This document shows positions 30,363-47,559 of a stretch of DNA of 64,000 nucleotides, one piece after another. Positions within the stretch are counted from its first letter, which is position 1, and every line of letters starts with the position of its first letter. The notes below the pieces were generated by a model, which was given only the letters and a program-made list of their open reading frames with translations, was not told where the DNA came from and ran no database searches. Origin of the DNA: Centroberyx gerrardi (taxonomy: Eukaryota; Chordata; Actinopteri; Beryciformes; Berycidae); NCBI RefSeq assembly GCF_048128805.1, contig NC_136005.1:8547504-8611503 (forward strand). Direction: 5' to 3'. The translations under genes and the position numbers were made by a program.

Positions 30363-31813
30363 TAGCCCATTTGGGTGACTCATTTTTGAAGGACGATGCC
30401 GATACTGATACTGTTGAATTGAAGCTACTGATAGCTGATAGTTTAAATTTGACCATTTTCATGCCAAAACAAGACAAGAATTCAGTGTTTCCCCCAGAAT
30501 GTTATTCTTGTTAAGGTGGAAAAGCCTCTTAAACAGCATTTAGACCATCTTGTGACTTTAAAACTCCAAACCCAGACTAATTATTTTTAGGGTTAGAAGC
30601 TCTTTAAAGCAATATTCCACTTAGTTTTAACATGGGGGTTATTTGGCACTTGACCGCCATGAAAACCAGAATATAAACTACTCACCAAGATTGGATGCAG
30701 CTGGACGAGTTTGTAGCATTCTGATTTTTACTTCCCATTCATTTGAATGAGGCCACGAAAATAGCCTGAAAACCTACATTGAACACATTTGTGAACGGAT
30801 TCAACAACAGATCCTGCTTTTAAGACAAGAAAGCAGTCCTGGATCCGCTGTCATTTTGCATTTCTATTCTTGCTTTACACTAAAAATTTGTATTTAAAAA
30901 TAAAAGTAGATTCGGTCTCCCAAACAGAAACTATCAATCCTAAATGGTTTCCCTCCACTATGTTCTCTTCTGTCAATAAAAATGCAATTTGGTGAAATTA
31001 TGTTCTAAAATCTTGGACCAACAGTCAGTTGAAAATCACAGTAGCAGGATCTGTTGTTGAATCAGTTCTCCAACGTGTTAAATGTCAGTTTTCAGGCTAT
31101 TCTCGTGGCCTCAATCAAATGAATGGGAAGTAAAAATCCGAGTGCTACAAACTCGTCCAGCTGCATCCGATCTTGGTGAGTAGTTTATATTCTGGTTTTC
31201 ATGGTGGTCAAGTGCCAAATAACTCCCATGTTAAAACTAAGTGGAATATTGCTAAGGCAGGGTAATTGGCCTTTAATTAAAGCATTTTTTTTAGAAAACA
31301 TTATAAAAATTAAATAAATAAATTAACTGTATATAGAAAATGAAATTTCATTGTAGATTTTACAGATTGTTTTTATGTAGCTGTGGTCAGGGAGAAACAT
31401 CATATCCGCAGTGGATGATGTGACTGACTGATATCCGATATCCGATACTTATAATAAAAATCCACCCTGAGATCCTCCTACGCTGTTATTTATCATCAAT
31501 TTGTGATGTTAAATGTATTCCAAGAGTTATTTTATGATGAAGTGTTGTAAATTACTTTTTTGATGTAACCACTTTCCCTCAACCTGCCTTGTCAGTTAGT
31601 GATTTCATACATTTCCCAGAATGCCTTTTGACAACCCCAATAGAAGTGCCTGGACTTTTTGCTTTTGGTACACGCAGGAGAGAGCAATAACCCCACTACA
31701 TCACCAATAGGCCTAGCTGTTTTGTTAACAGTGTTAAAATGTTTTAAGGTGTTTTTTTCCTTCAATAAAAGGCCAATATCGACCTGACAAACCGATATAT
31801 CGGTTTAACCCCA
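30363..31813. mobile_element. Diverged hAT-type element split by a piggyBac-type MITE
   Basis: The left part (CATTTTTGAAGGACGATGCC, CCGATACTGATACTGTTG, CAGTGTTTCCCCCAGAATG) is the inverted counterpart of the right part of 23123-23984; the right end CCGATATATCGGTTTAACCC matches that family's end. Terminal bases are degraded and the target duplication is unclear (GTTGTTAA/GTTATAGC), so limits are approximate. Older than the copy at 23123. Confidence 0.6.
30608..31251. mobile_element. MITE with about 210-bp terminal inverted repeats
   Basis: Left arm 30608-30818 and right arm 31043-31251 are inverted copies with about a dozen and a half differences, starting AGCAATATTCCACTTAG. The left flank is TTAA (30604-30607); the right flank is CTAA (31252-31255), a decayed TTAA, so a piggyBac-type origin is likely. 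The inner 220 bp show no ORF of note. It interrupts the hAT element above. Confidence 0.75.
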
Positions 31814-31955
31814 GTTATAGCTTAGGCTACCCTCCTTCTTGTTTACTACGACATCAATGGATATAAGGATTGGAGCTGGAGAGAGAGATATCTGCCTAGA
31901 GAGAGGGAGGGAGAGAGAATAGGGAAGAATAGAGAGGAAGAGAGAGAGAGAGCGA

Positions 31956-31958
<3 letters not shown>

Positions 31959-32014
<56 letters not shown>

Positions 32015-32016
32015 CG

Positions 32017-32082
<66 letters not shown>
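31959..32082. repeat. (GT)n(GA)n compound microsatellite upstream of tmem47
   Basis: About 27 GT units run into GAGCGAGC and then about 32 GA units, ending roughly 310 bp before the tmem47 start codon. Such a tract near a promoter could change length between individuals. Confidence 0.95.
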
Positions 32083-32087
<5 letters not shown>

Positions 32088-32377
32088 TGCAGTTAACAGG
32101 GGTAATCCTAGGCACTAGGACCCTGCAGGTGCAGCACCGTGTTATTGGTTATTTCAGTCTGAGCAGTGCGGTCCCATCAGCAGAGCAGAGCAGAGCAGAG
32201 CGCTCGGTCTTCGGCAGCGGCAGCAGCTTCCTCTGGTCCCTGGCTCCCCATCCTGCAACCCACACCACGGGGAGGGGGGGCAACCCAAACCTGAACCTGA
32301 ACCCGAACCCGACCCATTTTCTGGACTTGAGAAACGACACGAATCCCCCCCTCTTCACTTTTTTTTTTAACGATTAA

Positions 32378-37878
<5,501 letters not shown>

Positions 37879-39665
37879 AACCTGGGAGACAAGAGGAGAA
37901 ACCCTGGACGCACTCTCTCACCAGTTTACTCAGTGATAGCAGCTTGTAGAGTCTGTTATTGCAGAAGTGAAAGCCTCAGCAGTCAAACACAATGCACAAC
38001 CGCAGACTGGAGAACAAAAACAAACCCTTATTGTTAGTTTCAGGACACCACGATATTGCACCATCCACAGCGGCAGTCCTACTTAAACTGGAAAAGAACT
38101 CTTCCATTTGATACTGTGAGCTTATGTTCTCAAAGACTACCCTTGCTCACTGGACCGAAGCCCCCTACGCTCTTAGTGGCACAGGACTGTTGGCAGCGAA
38201 TCAGGCTGTGTAATGGAATTCCACAACCAATGAGTTTAATTTGTGAGGGAATGCCACCAATCAGAAAAGCCTGCGTCCCCTTTAACTGGAACTCCAGTAG
38301 GTCTTATTTCTTGGCACAAAATCTGGAGAGAACAGATGGATTTACTGACCCCATACTGGGAGGAATTGGTGGACTAATTAACCAATCATAGCAGAGAAGG
38401 CAAAGAATGACGTGTACTCAGACCAACCAAGGAGTGAAGGCATCCAGGGAGGAAGAGATCCTATTGAAGTGATATCCTGAGGATGACAAAGTGACTCACC
38501 CTAAAGGAAGACAGGGCGCACCTAAGGAAATGCGACATGTTGCATCTCCCCAGAGATTATACAGTATCTGGAATTTGGCTTTGCCTTCTTCCTCCAGTAG
38601 TCTATTGTGTATATTGGACTGGTGAAAGCATGTGTTATAAAGAAGCTTCGGTGGACTGGCTTTACTTTCTCATATCCTACTTATTTAAATCTATAAACAG
38701 GGTTGGAGATACCGATAATAAGCAGAAGCCACTTAAGACAATAAAAACATTCCCCAGGCATCTACCAAACGATGATTTATTATCATAGTGAGAGCGCATG
38801 GCCAAGTTCTGAGGAACATTTTACTGTTTAAGGAGTAGCATAGAGTCTGCCACACACATATAAACTTGATATTCAGTGGTAAAACCATCATCTAAGACCT
38901 TTGGCCACTAACTTAAACCTGCAGTGTAACCCAGTTATACCTGCTTTTTGATATAACTGTTGTATGATATGTAAGTATATGCAGTAAGCACAGTACTTTT
39001 AAGTATTATTCATTCCAAATAGACAAGTGGGAAGGAAGAGGGCAAATGACCATGTCTGCAGAGTGTGTGTGTGCACGTCTTACATGATCATACCACCCGG
39101 CATGTGCTCACACACCTCCCCATGTGATGCCCCTTATCTTACCGCTCTGTGGGACATGGGAATGCTCTGTATAGGCCTCTCAGTACAGTAGGCGCCATTC
39201 AGCATACAAAGCTTGTCAGATAGGAAGAGGCTATAAAATGGAATATTACTGTAGTTTCTACAAAAGTCAAAGTAGACTTAGTCTTTACATCAAAGTCAAG
39301 GACCTTGATAGGCTAGGAAATGCCTGAGTGCTACGTGCTCTGTATGTGTGTGTGAGTAGTGTGGTGTAGAGTGTGTGAATGATGGTGTGTTCGTGACATG
39401 GGGGAACTGGAAAGTTTCACGCCTGAAGGGAGGACAGTGTTGTCATGAGAAGCTGGACTCGGGCAGAAAACACGTGCACTGTACCGGTTTTCAAAGCCCT
39501 GGTGATTACACAGTCCTCATTCTAGCTGGGAGGTCAGAAACTTCCCCGGTTCCAACTTGCAACATTGGTGAGAATGAGTGAGTGTGTGCATGTCACTACT
39601 ATTTGCTGCTGTGTGTGTCTGATCTTGGATTGATTACTAACATAATAAACATGTAATGGAGAAAA
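37879..39665 (+). other. tmem47 3'UTR
   Basis: About 1.8 kb after the stop without another gene, ending with AATAAA at 39644-39649. The tab3 poly(A) signal on the opposite strand lies only about 130 bp further on, so the two 3' ends nearly meet. Confidence 0.6.
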
Positions 39666-39779
39666 AAGAAAAGTGTGTTTGGTTCATTTGGGACAAGGAG
39701 CATGCACCAATGATGACATATCATATGAAATATGAAGAGATGCAAGTTGTGCATGGTCAAGTCACATAGAATCAGCTCC

Positions 39780-40528
39780 TTTATTAAGTACAGCAACTTG
39801 AGGCATCTGCACAGGAAATCAACATCTTTTGAACACGGAATACAGTGTGGCATAATATGCATAAAAGTACCAGGAATATATTCATATGCGAGTCTCTTTA
39901 GTGTTCTTCATTCAATGAAAGGAGCTCTTATACAGAGCCAGATACAGTGTACAGTCTACATATCGCATTAGTCAGACCCTATATACCTTCGCATTCATCG
40001 TCCCACTGTCAGAGAGGGAGTTACAGTTCCTGGTTAAAAGTGGAAGTGCCTCCATTTTGAGTTCAGGAATGGGCGCAGTTGTGTAAACAGGGCAGTCTCT
40101 CATTCTGCATGGAATGTTCGCTCGGTAAACCGAAGCTCCTCTTCTTCTCAAGTCTTATTCACTCCGACTGTTCTGAAGCCCCGCCCACCTGCTGTCCCAG
40201 TCGCGGCTTGTCACTCCCTTTTTTTTTTATGCATTGCCATGGGAACAGTCTCCAACTGTCCTGGAAAAGCATCGTCATCCGCCAATGGAAACAAGGGTCA
40301 AAGTGCACGGAAGTATTAGAGGGGAACAGGAGAAGTGGGCAGAGGGGGATAGTGGCTCTTCCTCAGCAGGTAGGAGGGGCTTATACATAGATTGACAAGG
40401 GGAGAGGGCATCTAGACATAGGCAAGACGTTCTGCTTGGAGCTGCAGTGTTGGAAGGGGTGGGGCTTATACTATCCGAGGGTTGGCAGGGGACTGGGCAG
40501 GGGTGGGCAATACAACGCAGTGCTAGGC
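39780..40528 (-). other. tab3 3'UTR with candidate poly(A) signal
   Basis: TTTATT at 39780-39785 reads AATAAA on the minus strand, about 745 nt after the tab3 stop. No gene is visible in this interval. Confidence 0.55.
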
Positions 40529-43500
40529 TCAGGTGTAGCGCGGCATCTCGCACTGTTCACAGCGGTTGAGTGCAGGGTGGTTGAGGAAGGTGCAGCTTTC
40601 ACAGTTCCACTGGGCGCCCTCGAAGTCCTCGTCCCTCTGGGGCCCCGCCACCGGCTTGGAGCCCTGCTCCCCTTCTGGCAGGAGCAGAGAAAAGAAGAAA
40701 GCGAAAAGAGGCTGTTTATCCACATCATAAAGTGCATACGACAGCAACAATCTGAATGTCATTAACTCAATGGTGGAATAAACCATGGTTGTCACTCAAG
40801 AGACAAGCGTGAGGCATGTATTCAAGCATCAAGCATTCAAGCATGAATGTCGATGGACGTGGGCATCCGCTAAATAGCTAGGTTTCTCATCTAGTTTCCA
40901 TGCCGACAGATTTGTAGAGGCCAACACACACGCCAAGGACAGTCAAGTCTTTAGTCTTGGTTTTCACAAGATAATGGCCAAAAACCTGAATGTGGGGGAT
41001 GTCAAACAGGCTTTAACAGAGAATGATGAAGAGGAATGAGGAACTAAATGGTAGAACGCAAAACAATAACCCAGTGTTTCTCATGTGGTTTTGAATTGGA
41101 ACCCAGATCTTCACCTTGGCTATTAAGTTATGACCCAACAGACTTTTCAACACAATGTTCCCCTATTGAAAGTTTTTTTTTTGTCCACATCCCTGTGAAA
41201 AATGTCCCATGACCCACTTTTGTGTCCCAACCCACGAGTCGAAAAAATAACTTCATTGGAGAGTTCTCACCTTTCTTCCCGGGCTTGGGCGGCACCACTG
41301 GCCCGGGCTGAATGTTGTCATAAAAGTTGTTCATGGCTTTCGGGTCAAACTTCCCTGCAGAAGGAAGCAGAAATCAGATATGCAGTGTGAAGAAGCCTCA
41401 TCCATCAACTTGTGCCCAACTTCGTCTACATCTGGGCTCGACTCTTGCAAGATGCTTTCGAATAAATCAGAAGCACGCTTCAAAAGGTCTATGTGTAGGA
41501 ATACGCATTTGTGTGTGTGTGTGTGTGTGTATACCTCTTGACTGCAGTAGATCTGTCTCCTTCAGGGTGCAGTCGATATCAATCTGAAGCTGTCTGTTCA
41601 GATTCCGCAATCGGGTCATCTCTTCAGGCTGCAGCCGGTGCAAACACACAACCCATTTAGATTAGACAAAAATAGACAACCAAATTACCCTCGTCCTTTC
41701 AAACTCCCCTTTACTAGTTAGAACATCCCTTGTATGATGCAGTAGTGCAATTTGTGCAATTTCAGTTTAGTATGTGTTAGGGATGCACTGATCAGGTTTT
41801 TTGGGGCCGATTACAATTGACCAATTTTGTAACGGTATGATCTGATCACCAATCCAAACGCTGATTGAAACAACAATGGCACATCAAGTAAAAGTGCACA
41901 AGTATAAACCTTAAAATTTAAATAAAGCGTCTCTGTCTATCCTTGTTTAAAAGATTGTTCTGGCCTAACCATGTGTAAATAAATCATAGTTTTTATCCAA
42001 ACATATTTATTACATGTTAGTGTGTGCTTGATGTGTTTTCATTGCAGCAGAAAAGGCTATGCCTTCTGTCCAATGCATTGCTGTCAATGTTGAAAATAAC
42101 TTAGAAATACAATAATCAAACACTCCAAATGTGTTCAGAAAGGAGCAAAATGAAATGTCTCTCTGAAATTAAACAGCAAGGCCATTTAAAGAAAAGATGG
42201 GCCCATTCTCCATAAAAAAAATAAAAAGTCCATATTCAATTCCAGTCAAATGTCAATGAGAATAACGAATGTAGGCCCACTATGTGATCGTGCAGCTGAA
42301 ATTATGTTTTTATGTGAACATTTATTGGTGGCCAATTGATCTGTGCATCCCTAGTGGTTAATTCTGGTGTGTGTGTGTGTACATCTTTCTCGCCACAGTC
42401 TTATGCACTTTCTTGTGCAACAGTTCGGCCATGTACAGTACGTAAGGGTGACCAGTGACTATCCCCGTGTCTGCATGCGTGAAAAAGAGAGCGAGGACAT
42501 GTATGCTCTCCCAAGTGTGTGTTCGATCCTTACTCTGGGAATCAGACTGGTGGAGTTGACTCGTCGGAAGCGTCTCTGAAGAGCGTCATATTCCATGTTG
42601 TTGACGTCGGCCTTCAGCTGCTCTAGTTTCTGCTTCTCCAGCAGCAGTTCCTTCAGTAGACGCTCCATCCTGGCCCGCTGGTGGAGCAGGAGAGCTGCAG
42701 GAAAGCACACCCAACACACACACACAGGACTTGAAACACACACCCTGAAGCGGTAGTGTTGGAGTTGGAGGGATCCTGAGAATAGACATTCACTTCTAGC
42801 TCGTACTCTGCATGACACACTCAGAGTAGTGTTGTTGTCCCAATGACAAAAATTCTGTCTTTGTTACAGAAACCAGTCCTAGCATCAAGGTTGAGATTGT
42901 AAAGTGACACTGGTAAATAAATGATGATGATCAAATAAACAATTTCATGGAAGATTTCCATCACGCTAAGCACTAACAGCAGCATACATAAAATAAACAC
43001 AAAAAAGGCTATAGAGAAGCCATGGGTAGTGCAGTGTCCTGTCCTGGATTTGGGGTTTGGTTGGTAGGGCTGCTCTCTGCCGTCTCCCTGACTCCCTCAA
43101 TGTTTCATAATTTAATTGCATTTTGCAGTTTGAAGATGATCATACCTAGGGCTGCAACTAACGATTACTTTCATTGTCGATTAATCTGTCGATTATTTTC
43201 TCGATTAATCGATTAGTTGTTTGGTCTATAAAATGTCAGAAAATGGTGAAAAATGTCGATCAGTGTTTCCCAAAGCCCAAGATGACGTCCTCAAATGTCT
43301 TGTTTTGTCCACAACCCAAAGATATTCAGTTTACTGTCATAGAGGAGTAAAGAAACCAGAAAATATTCACATTTAAGAAGCTGGAATCAGAGAATTTTGA
43401 CTTATTTTTCTTAAAAAATTACTCAAACCGATTAATCGATTATCAAAATAGTTGGCGATTAATTTAATAGTTGACAACTAATCGATTAATCAATTAATCG

Positions 43501-45422
43501 TTGCAGCTCTAATCATACCTGGGTATCGCTATTTTCTGCCGCTTCCCTAAAACTGTCTCAGCTTCCTCCTGCTACAGGAAACATGACATAACAAAAAAAG
43601 TCTCTCTCAAAATATCATACATTAATATTTATTATACAATGCTTGATGAATACTTGATTGTGATTGGCTGGAGGGGTGTTGATTAATTTCAGATAAGCGT
43701 ATGGCTAAGATTAGTCCTTATCACTGTTCTAAATTAATGCTACACATCGAGACTTGCTTATGAATGATATTGCTGTTGAGATGGCCATCACTTTTAAATG
43801 ATGGCAACAACAATAGCTTTTGTCTTAAAGAAAGCCAGGAATACAATTCTTATAGCTTTGTGAACTTTCTACATGATCTAATCACCTCAACTCTGCTGGC
43901 CTGTCTCCCCTCATCTGAGGCTGATCCTCCTGCCTCCAATTGGGTCTGTTAGAATAAAGCAGCGCATGCATTCATTCAAGTTATGGGACTGATGACTGTC
44001 TATAAGAGACTTTTTAAATTACTATATTCAGATAAACTCAAAGATAACATAAGATACACCACTGTAACATATTTAGCTAACGTTACAGTGAATCAAACAA
44101 TAGATAGCTGCAGAGCATAATTTATATACAAATATACTTCTATAAGGATGCAGCCCACATTTAGGCCTATAGGTTCATGATATTTATGGAAATTGAACAT
44201 AGAGATTTCTCAAATGAAGGTAGGCTACTTTGTTACTCCTGTATACCAATATACAGGCAACACTAATCCAGAGCTACAGGAGATGGACAAAACAACAGAA
44301 ATACCACATGAAAAATGACTTCAGCTTGGAAGTAACTGAACCACAATTACAAAAGGCAGCTACACAGTTGAAGGCCAATTTGCAGTGTGTGTCAGCTTTA
44401 GAAGTCTGACGATCACCAGTTTTTTTTTTACAGAACAGAGATCCAAAGAGGCCAAATAGTCTCCGTCTGAACTGCGGATGTATTGGTCACAAAAACTGCA
44501 AAATTGTGCAAAAAAATGTGGCATGGGGAACAGTCTCAAAAATCATGATAAAATATGGTGACTGGATAGTTGTTAAATACCACAAAACTATGGCCTCAAA
44601 ATTTACCACATAACTGAATCTACACTGGTCTGGCAGTCTCAACAAAAACATTGTGAGCTTGACAAAGCTGGCATTTATGGCAGAGCTACCATTCAGAAAC
44701 CCATAGTATCCAAGCACACAAAAATACACATAACCTGGTGTAAGGAGCACAAAACCTGGACCAACAATGGCAAGTAATATGGTCGAGAAATATGAGTAGT
44801 TTTTCACCCTTTTTGCTATATCCAGAGGGGTTTATGTTTGGAGAAATCCAAAGGATGCCCTCATAATGTCTGCAGCCAACTGCTACAGATGGTATGGGCC
44901 ATTCCATTCCAACGGCCAGGGAATATGAGGCCATTTTTACAGGACCAGGTGCACCATATGGTGGATCGACACAAGCGTTCGAAAGAGTGGGCACATTTCT
45001 CAAAATTAATTGAGAATACGGCGGAATGCAATATTTGTGGCATGGTCCTGTCAACAAGGGGGTAGGGGGGGGGCAGAGATGGGCAAGAATAAGCACTTAT
45101 CAGCGCAGCATCACGTAAAAGTTAATGAGTGCCCCCCCCCAACAAATTATGTAAAAAGGTTCAATAAGGGATTCAAAAGGATTCGGATTCAATAAGGAGA
45201 TTTGATACTGGATTCAGATTTGATGAAATGCTTCCAAACCCCAACCCTACTCATGATGTTCCCAATTCCAAGATGATAATACCCCAATATACACTGCTAA
45301 ACAAATTTAAAAGGGTTTCATGAACACCAGTCAGTTGTTCTCAGGCCAAAAGGGAGGCTATTCCTTATTGTAGACAGCAGAGATCCAAACACAAATGCCG
45401 AGTCAAACACTACTAACAGAGC

Positions 45423-45476
<54 letters not shown>

Positions 45477-47175
45477 GAGTAATTAAAGAAAAAAAAAGCT
45501 CCCCTACCTTGTGTGTAGGCGTAGTCATCAGAGCCTGAGCTGGAACGTCGTGGCATGCGCTGAAATTGGCTGGCAATGTTCCCTGGCAGGGCAGAGATGG
45601 GCAGGATGGGGGCAGGGGCAGCGTTGTGCTCCCCTTGATCTACTATGTTGAGGAGAGACTCTGCTTCGGCCACAGGCGGCGAGCTGGGCGGCCTCTGGGC
45701 CTGGCCTCCCGGGGACACTTTGATTTTGAAGGTGTAGGCCGACTGGCCTGGCTGGGGAGAGGAGGCCGGCCGAGGCCTCGCGGGGCCCTGGTGTTGCAGG
45801 TACATCCCAGGGTGGAAGGAAGCTGGGCCGGGAGGTCCGCTCATACTGATGCCCCTGGAGGGTGAGCTGGGCGAGGGGCTGGTGGCCATGTAGAGAGCCC
45901 CCTGGGGGTGGGGGGTGTGCACAGGGGAGTTGCTGCGGGGCCGTGGGCCCTCCAGCGTAATCTCAATCTGGTTCTTGAGGGAGCTCTTGGAGTGATAGGG
46001 CCTGTAAACGGGTGGCTGCTGCTGGGGTTGTTGCTGGTGGTGGTAGGGCATGCTGGGAAGAGTTGGGGAGCTAATGGGGAGGAAGACATATTGCTGGTGC
46101 TGGGGTTGCGGCTGGGGTTGGGGTTGTGGTTGGTGCTGTGGCTGGGGCTGGGGTTGGGGCTGGGGCTGGGGCTGGACCTGATGCTGGGGGGAGCTATAAG
46201 GTGAGCCATATGTGGGAGTGCTGTAGGGTGACTGCTGATGCTGATACACTGGCGCCCCAGAGGAGGACCACGGGGCTGGCTGCGGGCTCTGGGAGGGTGA
46301 GGGTCGAATATAGAGGGTGGTGTTGCCACTGTTGGCATAGTGCCCAGGGGGGATCTGCAGAGCCTGTGGGGCATTGGGTATATTCTGGGACAGGGTCACT
46401 GTTATTGGGTTCATAGTGTAACGTGGGATGGGGGAGTAGGTGGGAGACATGCCCTGCATGGTGGGTGGAGGGGTGGGCGTGCTGGCAGAGCGGCTCTGAT
46501 CGTTCATGAAGAAAGGGTTGTAGCCAGGTGAGGGGGCCATGGTGGCAGGGGCTGAGAGCGGCTCAGGGTAGTTGGGCCGCTGGGGTTCGATGTGACTGTC
46601 ACTGGAGCTGTGCACTAGAGAGCGCCCAACTCCTGCTGCTCCTCCATTTGCCTTGCCTGCCTCTGGGGCCGGGTAGCCCAGGCTAATGTGTAGCATGTGG
46701 TTTCGGCTCAGACGCACCTCCTCTGGACTGTGGTGGAACTCCCCATAGAGGTATCTATTACTCTCCTGAGCCAGCAGGTGGCAGCACAGATCCAGGTTAT
46801 TGTTGTTCTGAGACACAGCAACACAGAGCACAGTCTTAGTCATGCAGTTTAGAACAGTGGGAGTGTTAACGTGCTCATGTGGCTGTCCTACTGTCCAGCC
46901 TACATCACAAGGGACAATACTAGCCTTGGGCTGTCACAGCCTGATGAATAACAAAAACATAACATCCTGACCTAAAACAAAACAACTTTCTACTCAAATG
47001 AATGCCTCAGTGACTCCAACAGCTTTTCTGAGCATGAGTGTGTGTGTGTGAGTGCGAATGTGTGTGTGTGTACCTGCAGAAGGCACTGGGACACTACCCC
47101 CTCTGGGATCTCTGGGAAGCGCTGCTTGAGGTCCTGCAGGATGTGGTAGTCTAGCTGAGAGCCTCCCTGCGCCAT
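40529..47175 (-). CDS. tab3: TGF-beta-activated kinase 1-binding protein 3 (TAB3)
   Basis: Six coding exons on the minus strand: 47175-47074, 46807-45508, 42694-42534, 41628-41535, 41354-41271, 40674-40529 (stop TGA 40529-40531); 628 aa, human about 712. TAB3 is a cytosolic adaptor that binds K63-linked ubiquitin and activates TAK1 in NF-kB and MAPK signalling. Seen: an N-terminal CUE domain (about 8-51, [20 protein letters not shown] then [12 protein letters not shown]), a long Pro/Gln/Ser-rich middle with a PQ tract, the [10 protein letters not shown] motif, a coiled coil (about 445-520, [20 protein letters not shown]), [20 protein letters not shown] (TAK1-binding region), and a C-terminal NZF finger [20 protein letters not shown] with C-x2-C-x10-C-x2-C, ending EMPRYT. 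TAB2 was considered; the whole organisation fits TAB3. A segment present in human TAB3 between PPKPGKK and the finger is absent here. Introns 2 and 3 hold transposon relics. Confidence 0.94.
41778..42353. mobile_element. hAT-type MITE in tab3 intron 3
   Basis: Inverted ends TAGGGATGCACTGATCAG and TGATCTGTGCATCCCTA over 576 bp, without transposase. The ends match a common fish hAT MITE. Flanks (GTATGTGT / GTGGTTAA) no longer show a clear 8-bp duplication, so it is probably old. Confidence 0.7.
43147..43511. mobile_element. hAT-type MITE in tab3 intron 2
   Basis: 365 bp starting TAGGGCTGCAACTAACGATT and ending GTTGCAGCTCTA, with ATCGATTAATCGATTA-type subterminal repeats at both ends. Perfect 8-bp target duplication ATCATACC at 43139-43146 and 43512-43519. 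No ORF. This is one of the most recognisable teleost MITE families. Confidence 0.92.
44240..45065 (+). mobile_element. Decayed Tc1/mariner transposon in tab3 intron 2
   Basis: The left end has ACAGGAGATGGACAAAACAA, like Tc1-type inverted repeats. Fragments of transposase read on the plus strand in several frames: [32 protein letters not shown], then [17 protein letters not shown] and [20 protein letters not shown]. Many stops and frameshifts make it dead. The right end and TA duplication are not resolved; a G-run follows at 45060-45075. It lies antisense to tab3. Confidence 0.72.
45424..45472. repeat. (CA)n microsatellite beside tab3 exon 2
   Basis: About 25 CA units, only 36 bp beyond the splice donor of tab3 exon 2 (45508). 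In the transcript it is a (UG)n run just inside intron 2, a context where such tracts can influence splicing in other genes. Confidence 0.95.
46071..46185 (-). repeat. Coding Pro-Gln dipeptide repeat in tab3 exon 2
   Basis: Reads [19 protein letters not shown] and continues as further PQ/HQ pairs, encoded by tandem CAGCCC/CAACCC hexamers. It falls in the disordered middle of TAB3. Confidence 0.9.
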
Positions 47176-47559
47176 CCTGAGCCAACACAGAGAGTCAACG
47201 AGCCCACAGCTGCAAATGCTGAAATAACTGACCTCCTCTCATCCCCTAAAGACACAATGACAGACAAAACTGAAACCTAAGTTCATAGAACGACTGCATC
47301 AATCTTATTGTTCGTCTACCCATCTAGAGTAAGTTAAATGTCTGTCAAACACCCTGTCAGCTGTAATTGCTGAGGACATAGCAATTAACTAGCTTTAGGG
47401 AAACATATCAATCTGGTTTCAAAAAGAAGATCAAAATATCCAACAAGACAGGTGAAACAACTGAATTGTAACACACATAAACACACTCTGCTCTGCACCA
47501 CACGTCAACACTGCCGGTGCTACTAGTAACAATTCACAGACGACTGCTACCTGGCAGTG

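Larger units (their letters stand above)
28216..32100. other. Gene-free region between the divergent prrg1 and tmem47
   Basis: No coding gene is supported; ORFs here are dinucleotide-repeat artefacts. It contains an A-run at 28283-28302, AT-rich DNA (28500-28980), (GT)n at 29348-29398, (CA)n at 29539-29594, (GT)n at 29791-29850, two (GA)n blocks at 30017-30118, a hAT/piggyBac composite at 30363-31813 and (GT)n(GA)n at 31959-32082. Confidence 0.6.

Noticed and set aside
29951-32115. Several ORFs of SLSLSL / HTHTHT / VCVCVC type
   Set aside because: They are translations of GA, CA and GT microsatellites with no splice context or conserved residues.
40529-47175. Assignment to TAB2
   Set aside because: TAB2 and TAB3 share CUE and NZF parts; [20 protein letters not shown] and [20 protein letters not shown] follow TAB3, and the prrg1-tmem47 linkage fits the TAB3 locus.
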